Position numbers and translations under genes: made by a program. The notes beneath the pieces are model-generated. The model made no database searches and was not told the DNA's origin. It saw only the letters and a program-made list of their open reading frames with translations. From NCBI GenBank assembly GCA_946183335.1, contig CAMGZN010000022.1, positions 1 to 12,986 of the forward strand: a stretch of DNA of 12,986 bases, written 5' to 3'. The DNA is from an uncultured Caryophanales bacterium. Lineage in GTDB: Bacteria > Bacillota_I > Bacilli_A > RFN20 > CAG-826. Of this stretch, positions 6,241-12,986 are shown piece after piece (the first letter of the stretch is position 1; the number at the start of each line of letters is the position of its first letter).

Positions 6241-7646
6241 TATCCGACACTACCTTCCATATCCATCTTAATCAATTGATTAAGTTCAACAGCATATTCC
6301 ATTGGAAGTTCCTTACTAAATGGTTCAATAAATCCCATAATCATCATCTGAGTCGCATCTTTTCTAGAAATACCACGCGACATCAAATAGAAGAGTTGCT
6401 CTTCATTAATTTTTGAAACTGTTGCTTCATGTTCAATAAATGAAGAATTATTTTGGACGAGATTTGTTGGAATTGTATCCGACTTAGAAATGTCGTCCAA
6501 AATTAAAGTATCACATTCAATGTGAGACTTACAATTCTTCGCATTTTTCATATGCTTGACTGATCCGCGATAGTTCGCGACTCCACCATTTTTAACGATG
6601 GATTTTGAAATAATCGTAGATGAAGTATTTGATGCTAAATGAATCATTCTTGCACCAGCATCCTGGTATTGTCCTTTTCCAGCAACAGCAACAGAGACAC
6701 AAACGCCTTTTGCGCCTTCACCAGCTAAGATACAAGCTGGATACTTCATATTTGTTTGAGAACCGATGTTTCCATCAATCCAATCCATCTGTCCATTTTC
6801 CATCACCTTGGCGCGTTTCGTGACTAAGTTAACAATGTTATTGGACCAGTTTTGGACTGTTGAATATCGACATTTGGCATCTTTTAAAACGACAATTTCA
6901 ACCACCGCGGCATGTAATGAGTCTTGTGAATAAATCGGGGCGGTACAACCTTCCACATAATGGAGGTCAGCACCTTCATCAACAATGATTAAGGTGCGTT
7001 CAAATTGTCCGCTTTTTTCGTTATTAATACGGAAATATGATTGAAGAGGCTTATCAAGTTTTACGCCTTTTGGAACATAGATAAATGATCCACCAGACCA
7101 AACCGCTCCATTTAATGCGGAGAATTTGTTATCAGCATAAGGAACAACAGTATTAAAATACTTCTTCACAATTTCTGGACACATTTGTACAGCTTGGTCA
7201 GTTGAAAGGAAGATGACTCCCTTGTCTTCAACTTCTTTAAGCATGTTATGGTACACAGCTTCGGACTCATATTGAGTCGTAACACCACTTAAATACTTTT
7301 GTTCAGCTTCTGGAATACCAAGTTTTTGGAAAGTATTCTTAATTGTTTCTGGAACTTCATCCCAGTTTTTCTCAACTCTTTTTGAAGTACGAGTGAAGTA
7401 AGTGTACGAATCAAAATCAAGGAAAGATAAATCTGGTCCAAAGGATGGCATTGGAAGGCGTTTGAAAGCTTCGTATGATTTTAAACGGAACTCAAGCATC
7501 CAATCTGGCTCGTTTTTGAGTCGTGAAATCTCACGAACGACTTCTTCAGTTAAACCTTTGCCGGTCGTGATGATGGATTGGTCCGCGTCTTTAAACCCGT
7601 ACTTATAATCCTTTTGATCTTTCACTTCGTAACTATTTTTCTTCAT
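6240..7646 (-). CDS. sufB: Fe-S cluster scaffold protein SufB
   Basis: SufB is the scaffold subunit of the SufBC2D complex on which Fe-S clusters are built from SufS-derived sulfur. The 468 residues are typical. The C-terminal beta-helix core is intact, with HIECDTL containing C378 and FIEHEATVSKI containing E407. These two are spaced like the E. coli SufB cluster-building residues C405 and E434. The end LMSRGISRKDA...GFIEPFSKELPMEYA is characteristic. The ATG at 7646 lies inside the end of sufU (14-nt overlap), and I see no GGAGG upstream. Ribosomes probably reinitiate after finishing sufU. Bacillus also places sufB last in the suf operon. Here mnmG follows with a 1-nt overlap. Confidence 0.98.
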   Translation of the reverse strand: MKKNSYEVKDQKDYKYGFKDADQSIITTGKGLTEEVVREISRLKNEPDWMLEFRLKSYEAFKRLPMPSFGPDLSFLDFDSYTYFTRTSKRVEKNWDEVPETIKNTFQKLGIPEAEQKYLSGVTTQYESEAVYHNMLKEVEDKGVIFLSTDQAVQMCPEIVKKYFNTVVPYADNKFSALNGAVWSGGSFIYVPKGVKLDKPLQSYFRINNEKSGQFERTLIIVDEGADLHYVEGCTAPIYSQDSLHAAVVEIVVLKDAKCRYSTVQNWSNNIVNLVTKRAKVMENGQMDWIDGNIGSQTNMKYPACILAGEGAKGVCVSVAVAGKGQYQDAGARMIHLASNTSSTIISKSIVKNGGVANYRGSVKHMKNAKNCKSHIECDTLILDDISKSDTIPTNLVQNNSSFIEHEATVSKINEEQLFYLMSRGISRKDATQMMIMGFIEPFSKELPMEYAVELNQLIKMDMEGSVG

Positions 7647-8085
7647 GGTGATGGTGTTCTAAAATTTCATCAAGAGCGTCCCAACCTATGGTTGCACAAT
7701 GAATTCGTGCGGCTTGTTTCGCGGTGTTCATAAACACAATCGCTTCATCAAGCACATCTGGGTTGTACTCTTTTTCGTGAATCATGTTGTTATATTGTTC
7801 AACGATGTATTTGGCCTCTTCAAATGTTTTACCAATCATCAGGCCACACATAATGTCTGTGGAGGCAGTTGAGATTGTACATGCTACTCCATCAAAACAA
7901 GCATCGATAACTTTGTTATCTTTGACTAAAACATAGACGATAATATCGTCAATGCAATTCGCACTATCCATATGGACTTGTTCATATTTAGAAACATCTC
8001 CCTCTGGAGCGTGCTTATATTGTGGATTTTCATAATGATCCATTATGATTTGTCGCATCATCATTGGACTAAGCGAAATAGGCAT
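7633..8085 (-). CDS. sufU: SufU, zinc-dependent sulfur-transfer protein of the SUF system
   Basis: SufU accepts persulfide sulfur from the cysteine desulfurase SufS and is the Gram-positive counterpart of SufE. The 150 residues show the zinc/sulfur ligands expected from B. subtilis SufU: C44 and D46 in NCIDD, C69 in GVACTIS and C130 in IHCATIGW. This distinguishes it from true IscU, as does its place between sufS and sufB. The N-terminal QIIMDHYENPQ is family-typical. An odd feature is the C-terminal tail EHHHHEEK (143-150), with four consecutive histidines that could bind metal. The tail codons also contain the sufB start codon. The ATG at 8085 overlaps the end of sufS by 17 nt and has GGAGG 11 nt upstream; the ATG triplet at codons 8-10 is a less likely start. 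Confidence 0.96.
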   Translation of the reverse strand: MPISLSPMMMRQIIMDHYENPQYKHAPEGDVSKYEQVHMDSANCIDDIIVYVLVKDNKVIDACFDGVACTISTASTDIMCGLMIGKTFEEAKYIVEQYNNMIHEKEYNPDVLDEAIVFMNTAKQAARIHCATIGWDALDEILEHHHHEEK

Positions 8086-9301
8086 CTAAGAAATTACCTC
8101 CATTCTTTAAAGCTTCGACGAGAGCGTCGATATCTTCTTTTGTAGTATAGAAGTACATCGACATTCTCACAGTCGCGAGTTCACCTGTAAAGTGATGAAG
8201 AAGTTTGGCACAGTGTTGACCACTTCGACAAGCAATACCTCTTGAGTTGAGGTAGGTCGCTAAGTCTTGAGCGAAAACCCCCTTCATATTAAATGTAATA
8301 ATTCCCGCTTCAGCATTCTCATTATAAATGACTAAATCAGGAATCTCTTTTAATCGAGATATGGCGTATTTGCGGATATTTTTCTCAAAATCCTCGATAT
8401 TTTCAATTCCAATTTCTTGGATATATTTAATCGCAGCAACAAGTCCATAAATACCTTGGATGTTTAATGTTCCCGCTTCAAACTTAGCTGGAGCTGGTAA
8501 GTATTTTGCTGAAGCATCAGTCTCAAACTTCACATTATCTCCACCACCAACTAAAACTGGATCCATCTTTTCTAAGAGTTCGTATTTAGCATATAAAACT
8601 CCTGTTCCGGTTGGGCCACAAAGCTTATGTCCAGAGAAGGATAAGAAGTCGACATCTAAATCTTTGACATCAACTTTCATGTGTGGAACAGATTGTGCAC
8701 CATCGCATGCGATGATTGCACCAAATTCATGAGTGATTTTGGCGATTTCTTTAATGTCATTCACAAAACCTAAAACGTTGGTGACTTGTGCCACAGCAAC
8801 GATTTTGGTTTTGTTTGAAATTACTCTTCTAACATTTTCAGGTGTTAATCTTCCTTCTTTATCTAATGGAATAAAGCTAACTTTACATCCAATTTTCTTT
8901 GAAATTTCAAACCAAGGAAGAATATTTGAAGCATGTTCAGCAACAGTCAAAAGAATTTCATCATCTTTCTTTAAGAACTTATCGGCATATCCATGAGCAA
9001 TAAAGTTAATGGACATTGTAGTTCCACTTGTTAAAACAATTTCTTTATCTTCAGCGTTGATAAATTGTCCAATAACGTGTCTTGCTTCAGCGACTTTTGA
9101 ATCGTTTGTAAAACATAAATCATAATCTCCGCGATGTGTATTACTCGTAAAACGAGTAAGATACTCTTCTTCGGCTTTCAAAACAGGGAATGGTTTGAAA
9201 GTTGTAGAAGCGTTATCCAAAAATACCAAATCATGACCTTGCATCTTAATATGGTTGACATACATTGGGAAATCTTTACGAATTTGTTTTGGGTCAATCA
9301 T
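8069..9301 (-). CDS. sufS: cysteine desulfurase SufS
   Basis: SufS is a pyridoxal-phosphate enzyme that takes sulfur from cysteine as a persulfide, giving alanine, and passes it to SufU for Fe-S assembly. The 410 residues are full length. The key residues fall at the same positions as in E. coli SufS: H123 (AEHASN), D200 and Q203 (ACDGAQ), the PLP lysine K226 (SGHKLCGPTG) and the persulfide cysteine C364 (RSGQHCAK). SRGIACRSGQHC marks it as a group II desulfurase. AGGAGG lies 9 nt before the ATG at 9301, and the sufD stop ends 1 nt upstream. The C-terminus overlaps sufU, its sulfur acceptor, in line with coordinated production. Confidence 0.98.
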   Translation of the reverse strand: MIDPKQIRKDFPMYVNHIKMQGHDLVFLDNASTTFKPFPVLKAEEEYLTRFTSNTHRGDYDLCFTNDSKVAEARHVIGQFINAEDKEIVLTSGTTMSINFIAHGYADKFLKKDDEILLTVAEHASNILPWFEISKKIGCKVSFIPLDKEGRLTPENVRRVISNKTKIVAVAQVTNVLGFVNDIKEIAKITHEFGAIIACDGAQSVPHMKVDVKDLDVDFLSFSGHKLCGPTGTGVLYAKYELLEKMDPVLVGGGDNVKFETDASAKYLPAPAKFEAGTLNIQGIYGLVAAIKYIQEIGIENIEDFEKNIRKYAISRLKEIPDLVIYNENAEAGIITFNMKGVFAQDLATYLNSRGIACRSGQHCAKLLHHFTGELATVRMSMYFYTTKEDIDALVEALKNGGNFLDAYFA

Positions 9302-9302
9302 C

Positions 9303-10010
9303 TTACATTGCCTCCTGAATTAAATTCATAATTCGTTCTTGTGTCTTTTCAGAGAATTGCTTGGAGATAGGTGCTAAATAACCTAGTGTAATAAGTGCAC
9401 GTGCTTCTTCTTTACTAAGTCCACGTGACATGAGATAGAACATGTGGTCTTCATTAAGTTGTCCGACAACTGCACCATGAGAAGCTTTGACATCGTTTTC
9501 ATCAATTCTTAGGACTGGAGAAGCAGTTCCGCGAGCTTCTGGATCAAAAACAATAATCTTCGCATTTTGAGCGGTCTCACTACCTTTCGCACCTTCTAAA
9601 ATATGGTTCACGCCGGTGAAAATTATCTCGGATTTTTCACGACTCACACCATAGTTATCCATTAGCGCAAAAGTATGCCCAACATGATGAATAAAACTGA
9701 TATCAAATTTCTTGTGATTTTCGTGTCCAGAAAGAGTGGCTAAATGCCAACGACAATTAGCTCCTTCTTGATTTAAATTTACTTGAGAATTGACCGTAAT
9801 ATTTGAATCAGAAAAATCAGCAAAAACCACGTCAAAACTTGAATTTCGTCCAAGATTTGCGGTGATTTTTAAATTTTCAGCGTTTCCAAAATTAGCAAGT
9901 TTCAAAACAAGTGAACAGTCGTTTTCAATGTCGATTTCTAAATCAGAAAAATCTATGAGTTCAAGCTCACTTTTTTTGTTATTCTTAACCACTATTTTTT
10001 TGGTGCTCAT
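9303..10010 (-). CDS. sufD: short SufD, Fe-S assembly subunit
   Basis: SufD pairs with SufB in the SufBC2D scaffold. The C-terminal half carries the family signature: HGAVVGQLNEDHMFYLMSRG, with H178 corresponding to the functionally important His360 of E. coli SufD, followed by a SKEEA...GYLAPI helix region. At 235 residues the protein is about half the usual 400-440. The large N-terminal helical domain is missing, leaving little more than the beta-helix core. No frameshifted remnant is possible upstream, because sufC ends there. The ATG at 10010 overlaps the sufC TGA by 4 nt. A longer frame open to 10043 begins inside sufC and lacks a ribosome binding site, so I rejected it. Start-site initiation signals are weak, so coupling to sufC is likely. 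Confidence 0.93.
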   Translation of the reverse strand: MSTKKIVVKNNKKSELELIDFSDLEIDIENDCSLVLKLANFGNAENLKITANLGRNSSFDVVFADFSDSNITVNSQVNLNQEGANCRWHLATLSGHENHKKFDISFIHHVGHTFALMDNYGVSREKSEIIFTGVNHILEGAKGSETAQNAKIIVFDPEARGTASPVLRIDENDVKASHGAVVGQLNEDHMFYLMSRGLSKEEARALITLGYLAPISKQFSEKTQERIMNLIQEAM

Positions 10011-10825
10011 TTGGCTTCTTTTAACGCCTCTTTTGCGGCACAAGTTCCAAGTGAAACAGAGTTCATTTGACGTTCATTATCAAATTCAACTCCTTCTTGT
10101 TTTAACCACTCATAACCTTGTGTATCAACTTTTTGAATTAGGGACTTATCTCCATCAACAGCAATACGTCCGTTAACTAAGATAATCACGCGGTCTACAT
10201 TAATTAAATCGTAGAGTCGAGCATAGTGACTGACGATTAAGAAACCACGTTTTTCTTGTTCTTCTTTAATTACCTGAGCGACAGTTTGAATCGCATCAAC
10301 ATCAAGTCCAGAGTCAATTTCGTCTAACAAAACTAACTTTGGATCAATGATTAACATTTGAAGAATCTCATTTTTCTTCTTTTCGCCACCAGAAAAACCT
10401 TCGTTTAAGTTACGATTACTCATTTCAAATGGAATGTGAACTTTATCGTATGCTTTATTGAGTACTTTATAGAATTCAAATAAAGAAATAGGTTTTTCAC
10501 GATGTGCATTGAGACTAGCTTTGAGGAAATCAACGTTGTTTACACCTGGAACTTCACTTGGATACTGCATACCTAGGAAGATTCCTAATTTACTTCTTTC
10601 ATCAGCTTCAAGTGAAGTAATGTCTTTATCATCAAACAAAATTTGTCCTTTTGTGACGGTATAATTTGGATTACCCATAATTGTCTGCAAAAGAGTAGAT
10701 TTACCGTTTCCATTAGGACCGAGTAAAGCTAACGTTTTAGTTGTATCAATGTCTAAAGCTAATCCTTTTAGGATTTCCTTACCTTTGACAGCAACGTGGA
10801 GATCTTTAATTCTTAGAATTGACAT
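10007..10825 (-). CDS. sufC: SUF system ABC-type ATPase SufC
   Basis: SufC is the soluble ABC ATPase that drives conformational change in the SufBC2D scaffold. The 272 residues show Walker A GPNGNGKST (36-44), the Q-loop Gln87 (MQYPSE), the signature FSGGEKKK (144-151), Walker B LVLLDEID (164-171) and the switch histidine H200. FSGGEKK and the MQYP segment are SufC hallmarks that separate it from transport ATPases. A C-terminal tail after about residue 248, with NSVSLGTCAAKE, is slightly longer than in well-known SufC proteins and overlaps the sufD start. The start at 10825 has an ideal GGAGGGG 5 nt upstream. It is the first gene of the operon, with a promoter 27-55 nt upstream. Confidence 0.98.
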   Translation of the reverse strand: MSILRIKDLHVAVKGKEILKGLALDIDTTKTLALLGPNGNGKSTLLQTIMGNPNYTVTKGQILFDDKDITSLEADERSKLGIFLGMQYPSEVPGVNNVDFLKASLNAHREKPISLFEFYKVLNKAYDKVHIPFEMSNRNLNEGFSGGEKKKNEILQMLIIDPKLVLLDEIDSGLDVDAIQTVAQVIKEEQEKRGFLIVSHYARLYDLINVDRVIILVNGRIAVDGDKSLIQKVDTQGYEWLKQEGVEFDNERQMNSVSLGTCAAKEALKEAK

Positions 10826-10851
10826 CGTTTCCCCTCCTCAAAAGTAGCATT

Positions 10852-10880
10852 ATTTTAACGATTGTTTATTTGCTTATCAA
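10852..10880 (-). promoter_or_regulatory. sigma-A-type promoter of the suf-mnmG-rsmG operon
   Basis: On the minus strand, -35 TTGATA (10880-10875) and -10 TAAAAT (10857-10852) are separated by exactly 17 bp. The transcription start would be near 10845, giving a leader of about 20 nt before sufC. It is the only clear promoter I see for the seven genes down to rsmG. A perfect inverted repeat lies 20 bp upstream of the -35 box. Confidence 0.75.
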
Positions 10881-10900
10881 CTAAAACGATAATTTTTGTT

Positions 10901-10917
10901 CATAGATTTTATCTATG
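10901..10917. repeat. perfect inverted repeat upstream of the suf promoter (possible operator)
   Basis: CATAGATTTTATCTATG has two perfect 7-bp arms around 3 bp. It lies 20 bp upstream of the suf -35 box. No U-tract follows on either strand, so it is not a typical terminator. A regulator binding site is plausible, but I recognise no known consensus. Confidence 0.45.
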
Positions 10918-10942
10918 TCTAATTTCTTCCTTCATTAACCAT

Positions 10943-10956
10943 ATAAGTATACTTAT
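10943..10956. repeat. 14-bp perfect palindrome in the divergent control region (possible operator)
   Basis: ATAAGTATACTTAT is fully self-complementary with no spacer, typical of a site for a dimeric repressor. It sits midway between the suf promoter and the lipoprotein gene promoter, so it could serve either or both. Its regulator is not identified. Confidence 0.45.
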
Positions 10957-10976
10957 GAGTGAATGCGAAATTTTTG

Positions 10977-11005
10977 TTGTATTTATACAATCAGAGGAAT
11001 AGAAT
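10977..11005 (+). promoter_or_regulatory. probable promoter of the parvulin-like lipoprotein gene, with an inverted repeat over its -35 box
   Basis: TTGTAT (10977-10982) and TAGAAT (11000-11005) with 17-bp spacing form a moderate vegetative promoter, with a start near 11012. The -35 box is one arm of the perfect inverted repeat TTGTATTTATACAA (10977-10990). A protein bound there would be expected to block polymerase. Consensus match is only fair. Confidence 0.5.
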
Positions 11006-11044
11006 AAACACGCTATGTTTGAAAAAGGAGGAAAGAAAGGTTCT

Positions 11045-12964
11045 ATGAAGAAATCGAAATTGTCTGCTGGAATTATGACTGGTCTTCTAGCCGTCGGCGC
11101 ACTTGCCGCTTGCTCGAAATCAGGCCCAGAATATAGTTCCAAAGGCGTCATATTAACCTACGAAGTTAACGGTCAGAAGATTGAATACACCGCTGATGAT
11201 CTATTCGGTGAAACTGTCGTTAACCCGGAACATGCTGAAGAAATGTTCAATCAGGTTTATAAACTCGTTGTTCGTAACTACTTCACTATTTCTAATCCTG
11301 ATGGTGAAGGTACAAACACTGGTTTAAACCAGATGGATGAAATTAACCGTGTCGCTGATAAAAACGTTCAAATCGACAAAGATACTGCCGAAAAGAACGC
11401 CGACACAAATGACACTTCATACAAAACTGAATTTGAAGCTATTTTAGCTTCCAAAGGATGTGAAGATGAAGATGAACTCCGTGAATACTATGTATTTGAG
11501 GAGCAACAAACAAAGTTCAAAGAGAACTTCTACAAAATTTATGCTGACGAAGTCAACACAAAGTGGCCAGAAGAACGCTACAACTTCTTAAGAGATGCAT
11601 CAAGTAGCGATACCGATGCTAAAAACCCAGAGAAATACAGCGGCTATCTTGAAACAAAGGTTCCATACCACATCTCCCACATTCTTGTGAATGTTGATGA
11701 TGGAGCATCCAATAATTATTGGAATGGAACAATCTCCCAAGATAACGTCGAACACCTCAAACGTGTTGTTGATGGTTTGATGGATACATCAAAATCATTC
11801 GGTACAGTTGCTTCCGAAGAAAGCGATGACGGCTCCAAAGCCCAATTCGGTGATCTTGGAATTGTTGATAAGGACAAAGCAACCGAAGAATCAGATAAAT
11901 TCGTGAAGGAATTCATCTTAGGTCTTTATACCTACGATAACCTTTACAACCCAGATGCAACCGTGAAGGACCGTGTTAAAGCGTCTAATATTAAACCAAG
12001 CGACAGTATTATCGCTGGATTAGATGCAGAACCAAATTATATTGATTCCGCAATATTTGACGAACTTTACGCCGATCGTGAAGTTGAAGGAAGCCTTGTT
12101 TTAGGTTCATCCTCAGCTAACTTCTATCCACGTAATATCGTTTACAACCATGAACTTAACAACCATGGTGTTTCATTAATTGAAAACACTGGTGCTGAAA
12201 GTGCTGATGATAACTTTAAAAAGTTAAAAATCGCTGGACACGACCATGACGTTTTATGTGCTCGTGGCACATCAAACCCAATTCTTGTCACCCGTGCTGG
12301 TGCTTCCTATCAAGGAATTCACTTCATTGTTGTTAACCGTTCACCATTCGAAGGAACAGGCGATGTTATGAGAGATTACACCGTTAACGGTGTCAAACTT
12401 TCTCAATACTACACCACCAAATATCCTTCACAAAGTGATTATCCAAAGGATGGAAGCGGAAATCCTCTTCAAACATACGTCAATACAATTGACTCTCTCG
12501 CGTCAAAGTACAAAGAGAGAGCCGAAAAGGTTGCCGAAGAAATTAAATCCTTCGACACAAATATCGAACGTGTCATTTACGAAAAGTATATGAACATCGA
12601 AGGCGCCAAGATCGAATTTACTGATCTTGGTAAGTCCGTCGAAAAGACAATTAATGATTGGATTGCCCGTTCGAAACAAGAAAAATCTAACTCAACCTTT
12701 GATTCTTGGGAAGATTACTGGGGCGAGTATATTGATATGCTCGACATGCAGAAAGAACAATCTGTCAAGAAGATTAAAAAAGGTTGTGGTATTGCATTCA
12801 AGCTTGCTTCTTCAAAGAAGACCCAAGCTGAAGTCGATGTCTTAAGATGGAAATTGTCCGGAAACGAAATTGTCCAAGACACAGATTCAACAGGACAATG
12901 GTCATACGATCAATTATTCAACCAAATTGGAGGTGCATGTAACGATGGCGAAACACACAAATAA
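11045..12964 (+). CDS. large lipoprotein with a split parvulin-type (PpiC/PrsA-like) peptidyl-prolyl isomerase domain
   Basis: The product (639 aa) is a surface lipoprotein likely to help exported proteins fold by proline isomerisation. It starts with a lipoprotein signal, MKKSKLS plus a hydrophobic core and lipobox LAAC, with lipidation at C23. Parvulin motifs follow in order: YHISHILVNV (208-217), SEESDDGSKAQFGDLG (257-272) and the closing strand YQGIHFIVVNR (422-432). In ordinary parvulins the last two lie much closer; here about 150 extra residues separate them. Regions 30-200 and 433-639 are acidic, mostly helical-looking and unfamiliar. The ATG at 11045 was chosen because the signal peptide starts there; GGAGG lies 13 nt upstream and GAAAGG 4 nt upstream. 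The earlier ATG at 11015 would add ten residues, lacks a near ribosome site and would bury GGAGG. PrsA is the closest known analogue, but activity is unproven. Confidence 0.8.
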   Translation: MKKSKLSAGIMTGLLAVGALAACSKSGPEYSSKGVILTYEVNGQKIEYTADDLFGETVVNPEHAEEMFNQVYKLVVRNYFTISNPDGEGTNTGLNQMDEINRVADKNVQIDKDTAEKNADTNDTSYKTEFEAILASKGCEDEDELREYYVFEEQQTKFKENFYKIYADEVNTKWPEERYNFLRDASSSDTDAKNPEKYSGYLETKVPYHISHILVNVDDGASNNYWNGTISQDNVEHLKRVVDGLMDTSKSFGTVASEESDDGSKAQFGDLGIVDKDKATEESDKFVKEFILGLYTYDNLYNPDATVKDRVKASNIKPSDSIIAGLDAEPNYIDSAIFDELYADREVEGSLVLGSSSANFYPRNIVYNHELNNHGVSLIENTGAESADDNFKKLKIAGHDHDVLCARGTSNPILVTRAGASYQGIHFIVVNRSPFEGTGDVMRDYTVNGVKLSQYYTTKYPSQSDYPKDGSGNPLQTYVNTIDSLASKYKERAEKVAEEIKSFDTNIERVIYEKYMNIEGAKIEFTDLGKSVEKTINDWIARSKQEKSNSTFDSWEDYWGEYIDMLDMQKEQSVKKIKKGCGIAFKLASSKKTQAEVDVLRWKLSGNEIVQDTDSTGQWSYDQLFNQIGGACNDGETHK

Positions 12965-12986
12965 GATCCTCTGCGGATTACTCGCA
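12945..12986 (+). CDS. start of a further gene, probably an exported protein (partial)
   Basis: Only 14 codons are visible (MAKHTNKILCGLLA) before the window ends. The ATG at 12945 overlaps the end of the lipoprotein gene by 20 nt in another frame. GGAGG at 12929-12933 lies 11 nt upstream, which supports a genuine start. A basic N-terminus followed by a hydrophobic LCGLLA stretch looks like the beginning of a signal peptide, resembling that of the preceding lipoprotein. It may be a related secreted protein or lipoprotein, but family cannot be assigned. Confidence 0.6.
   Translation, partial: MAKHTNKILCGLLA

Noticed and set aside
10011..10043. A SufD start at 10043, inside sufC
   Set aside because: It would read 33 nt further into sufC and has no ribosome binding site. 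The ATG at 10010 gives the common 4-nt ATGA overlap.
11015..11044. An earlier lipoprotein start at ATG 11015
   Set aside because: It adds MFEKGGKKGS before the signal peptide, has no nearby ribosome binding site and would place the GGAGG at 11027-11031 inside the gene.
10909..11151. An 80-codon minus-strand frame covering the divergent control region and the lipoprotein signal-peptide codons
   Set aside because: It has no ribosome binding site, overlaps the lipoprotein gene antisense and spans the palindromes; it looks like a chance frame.
1..12986. Mycoplasma genetic code (TGA read as tryptophan)
   Set aside because: Tryptophans checked in der and sufB are TGG, and TGA ends sufC and mnmG at normal family lengths, so the standard bacterial code applies.

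Overview
The window looks like a chromosomal core segment of a low-GC, Gram-positive-type bacterium (Bacillota, class Bacilli or a lineage close to the Mollicutes). The reasons are the strong AGGAGG ribosome binding sites, the sufC-sufD-sufS-sufU-sufB gene order with SufU as scaffold/transfer protein, the cmk-der-HU neighbourhood, an FMN-riboswitch-controlled RibU, and Gram-positive-style lipoproteins. Tryptophan is encoded by TGG and TGA ends genes at normal family lengths (mnmG, sufC), so the Mycoplasma code is not in use. I cannot name the species.

Layout. Positions 1-2487 (minus strand) carry a tight gene run, read right to left: a small single-pass membrane protein, cmk (CMP kinase), der (ribosome-assembly GTPase) and the start of an HU DNA-binding protein gene. 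A divergent 134-bp gap holds a near-consensus promoter for a stand-alone 56-aa [4Fe-4S] ferredoxin (plus strand), which shares a bidirectional terminator with the convergent ribU. RibU (riboflavin transporter S component) lies behind an FMN riboswitch whose expression platform can be read directly from the sequence.

Positions 3698-10825 (minus strand) are one compact operon: sufC, sufD, sufS, sufU, sufB, mnmG, rsmG. Every junction is an overlap or a 1-nt gap, and a clear promoter sits upstream at 10852-10880. It combines iron-sulfur cluster assembly with tRNA wobble-uridine modification (MnmG) and 16S rRNA methylation (RsmG). SufD is unusually short (235 aa). No terminator separates rsmG from the ribU promoter and riboswitch, so read-through from the suf operon would meet the FMN-controlled hairpin.

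Positions 10826-11044 are a divergent control region with three perfect inverted repeats. From 11045 on the plus strand, a 639-aa lipoprotein shows parvulin (PpiC/PrsA-like) peptidyl-prolyl isomerase motifs split by a large insertion. It is followed, overlapping by 20 nt, by the first 14 codons of another probably exported protein.

Most of the window is ordinary housekeeping. The points most worth a second look are the riboswitch platform, the short SufD, the interrupted parvulin lipoprotein, the palindromes between sufC and the lipoprotein gene, and the unidentified membrane protein ahead of cmk. I found no mobile elements, CRISPR arrays, tRNA or rRNA genes.
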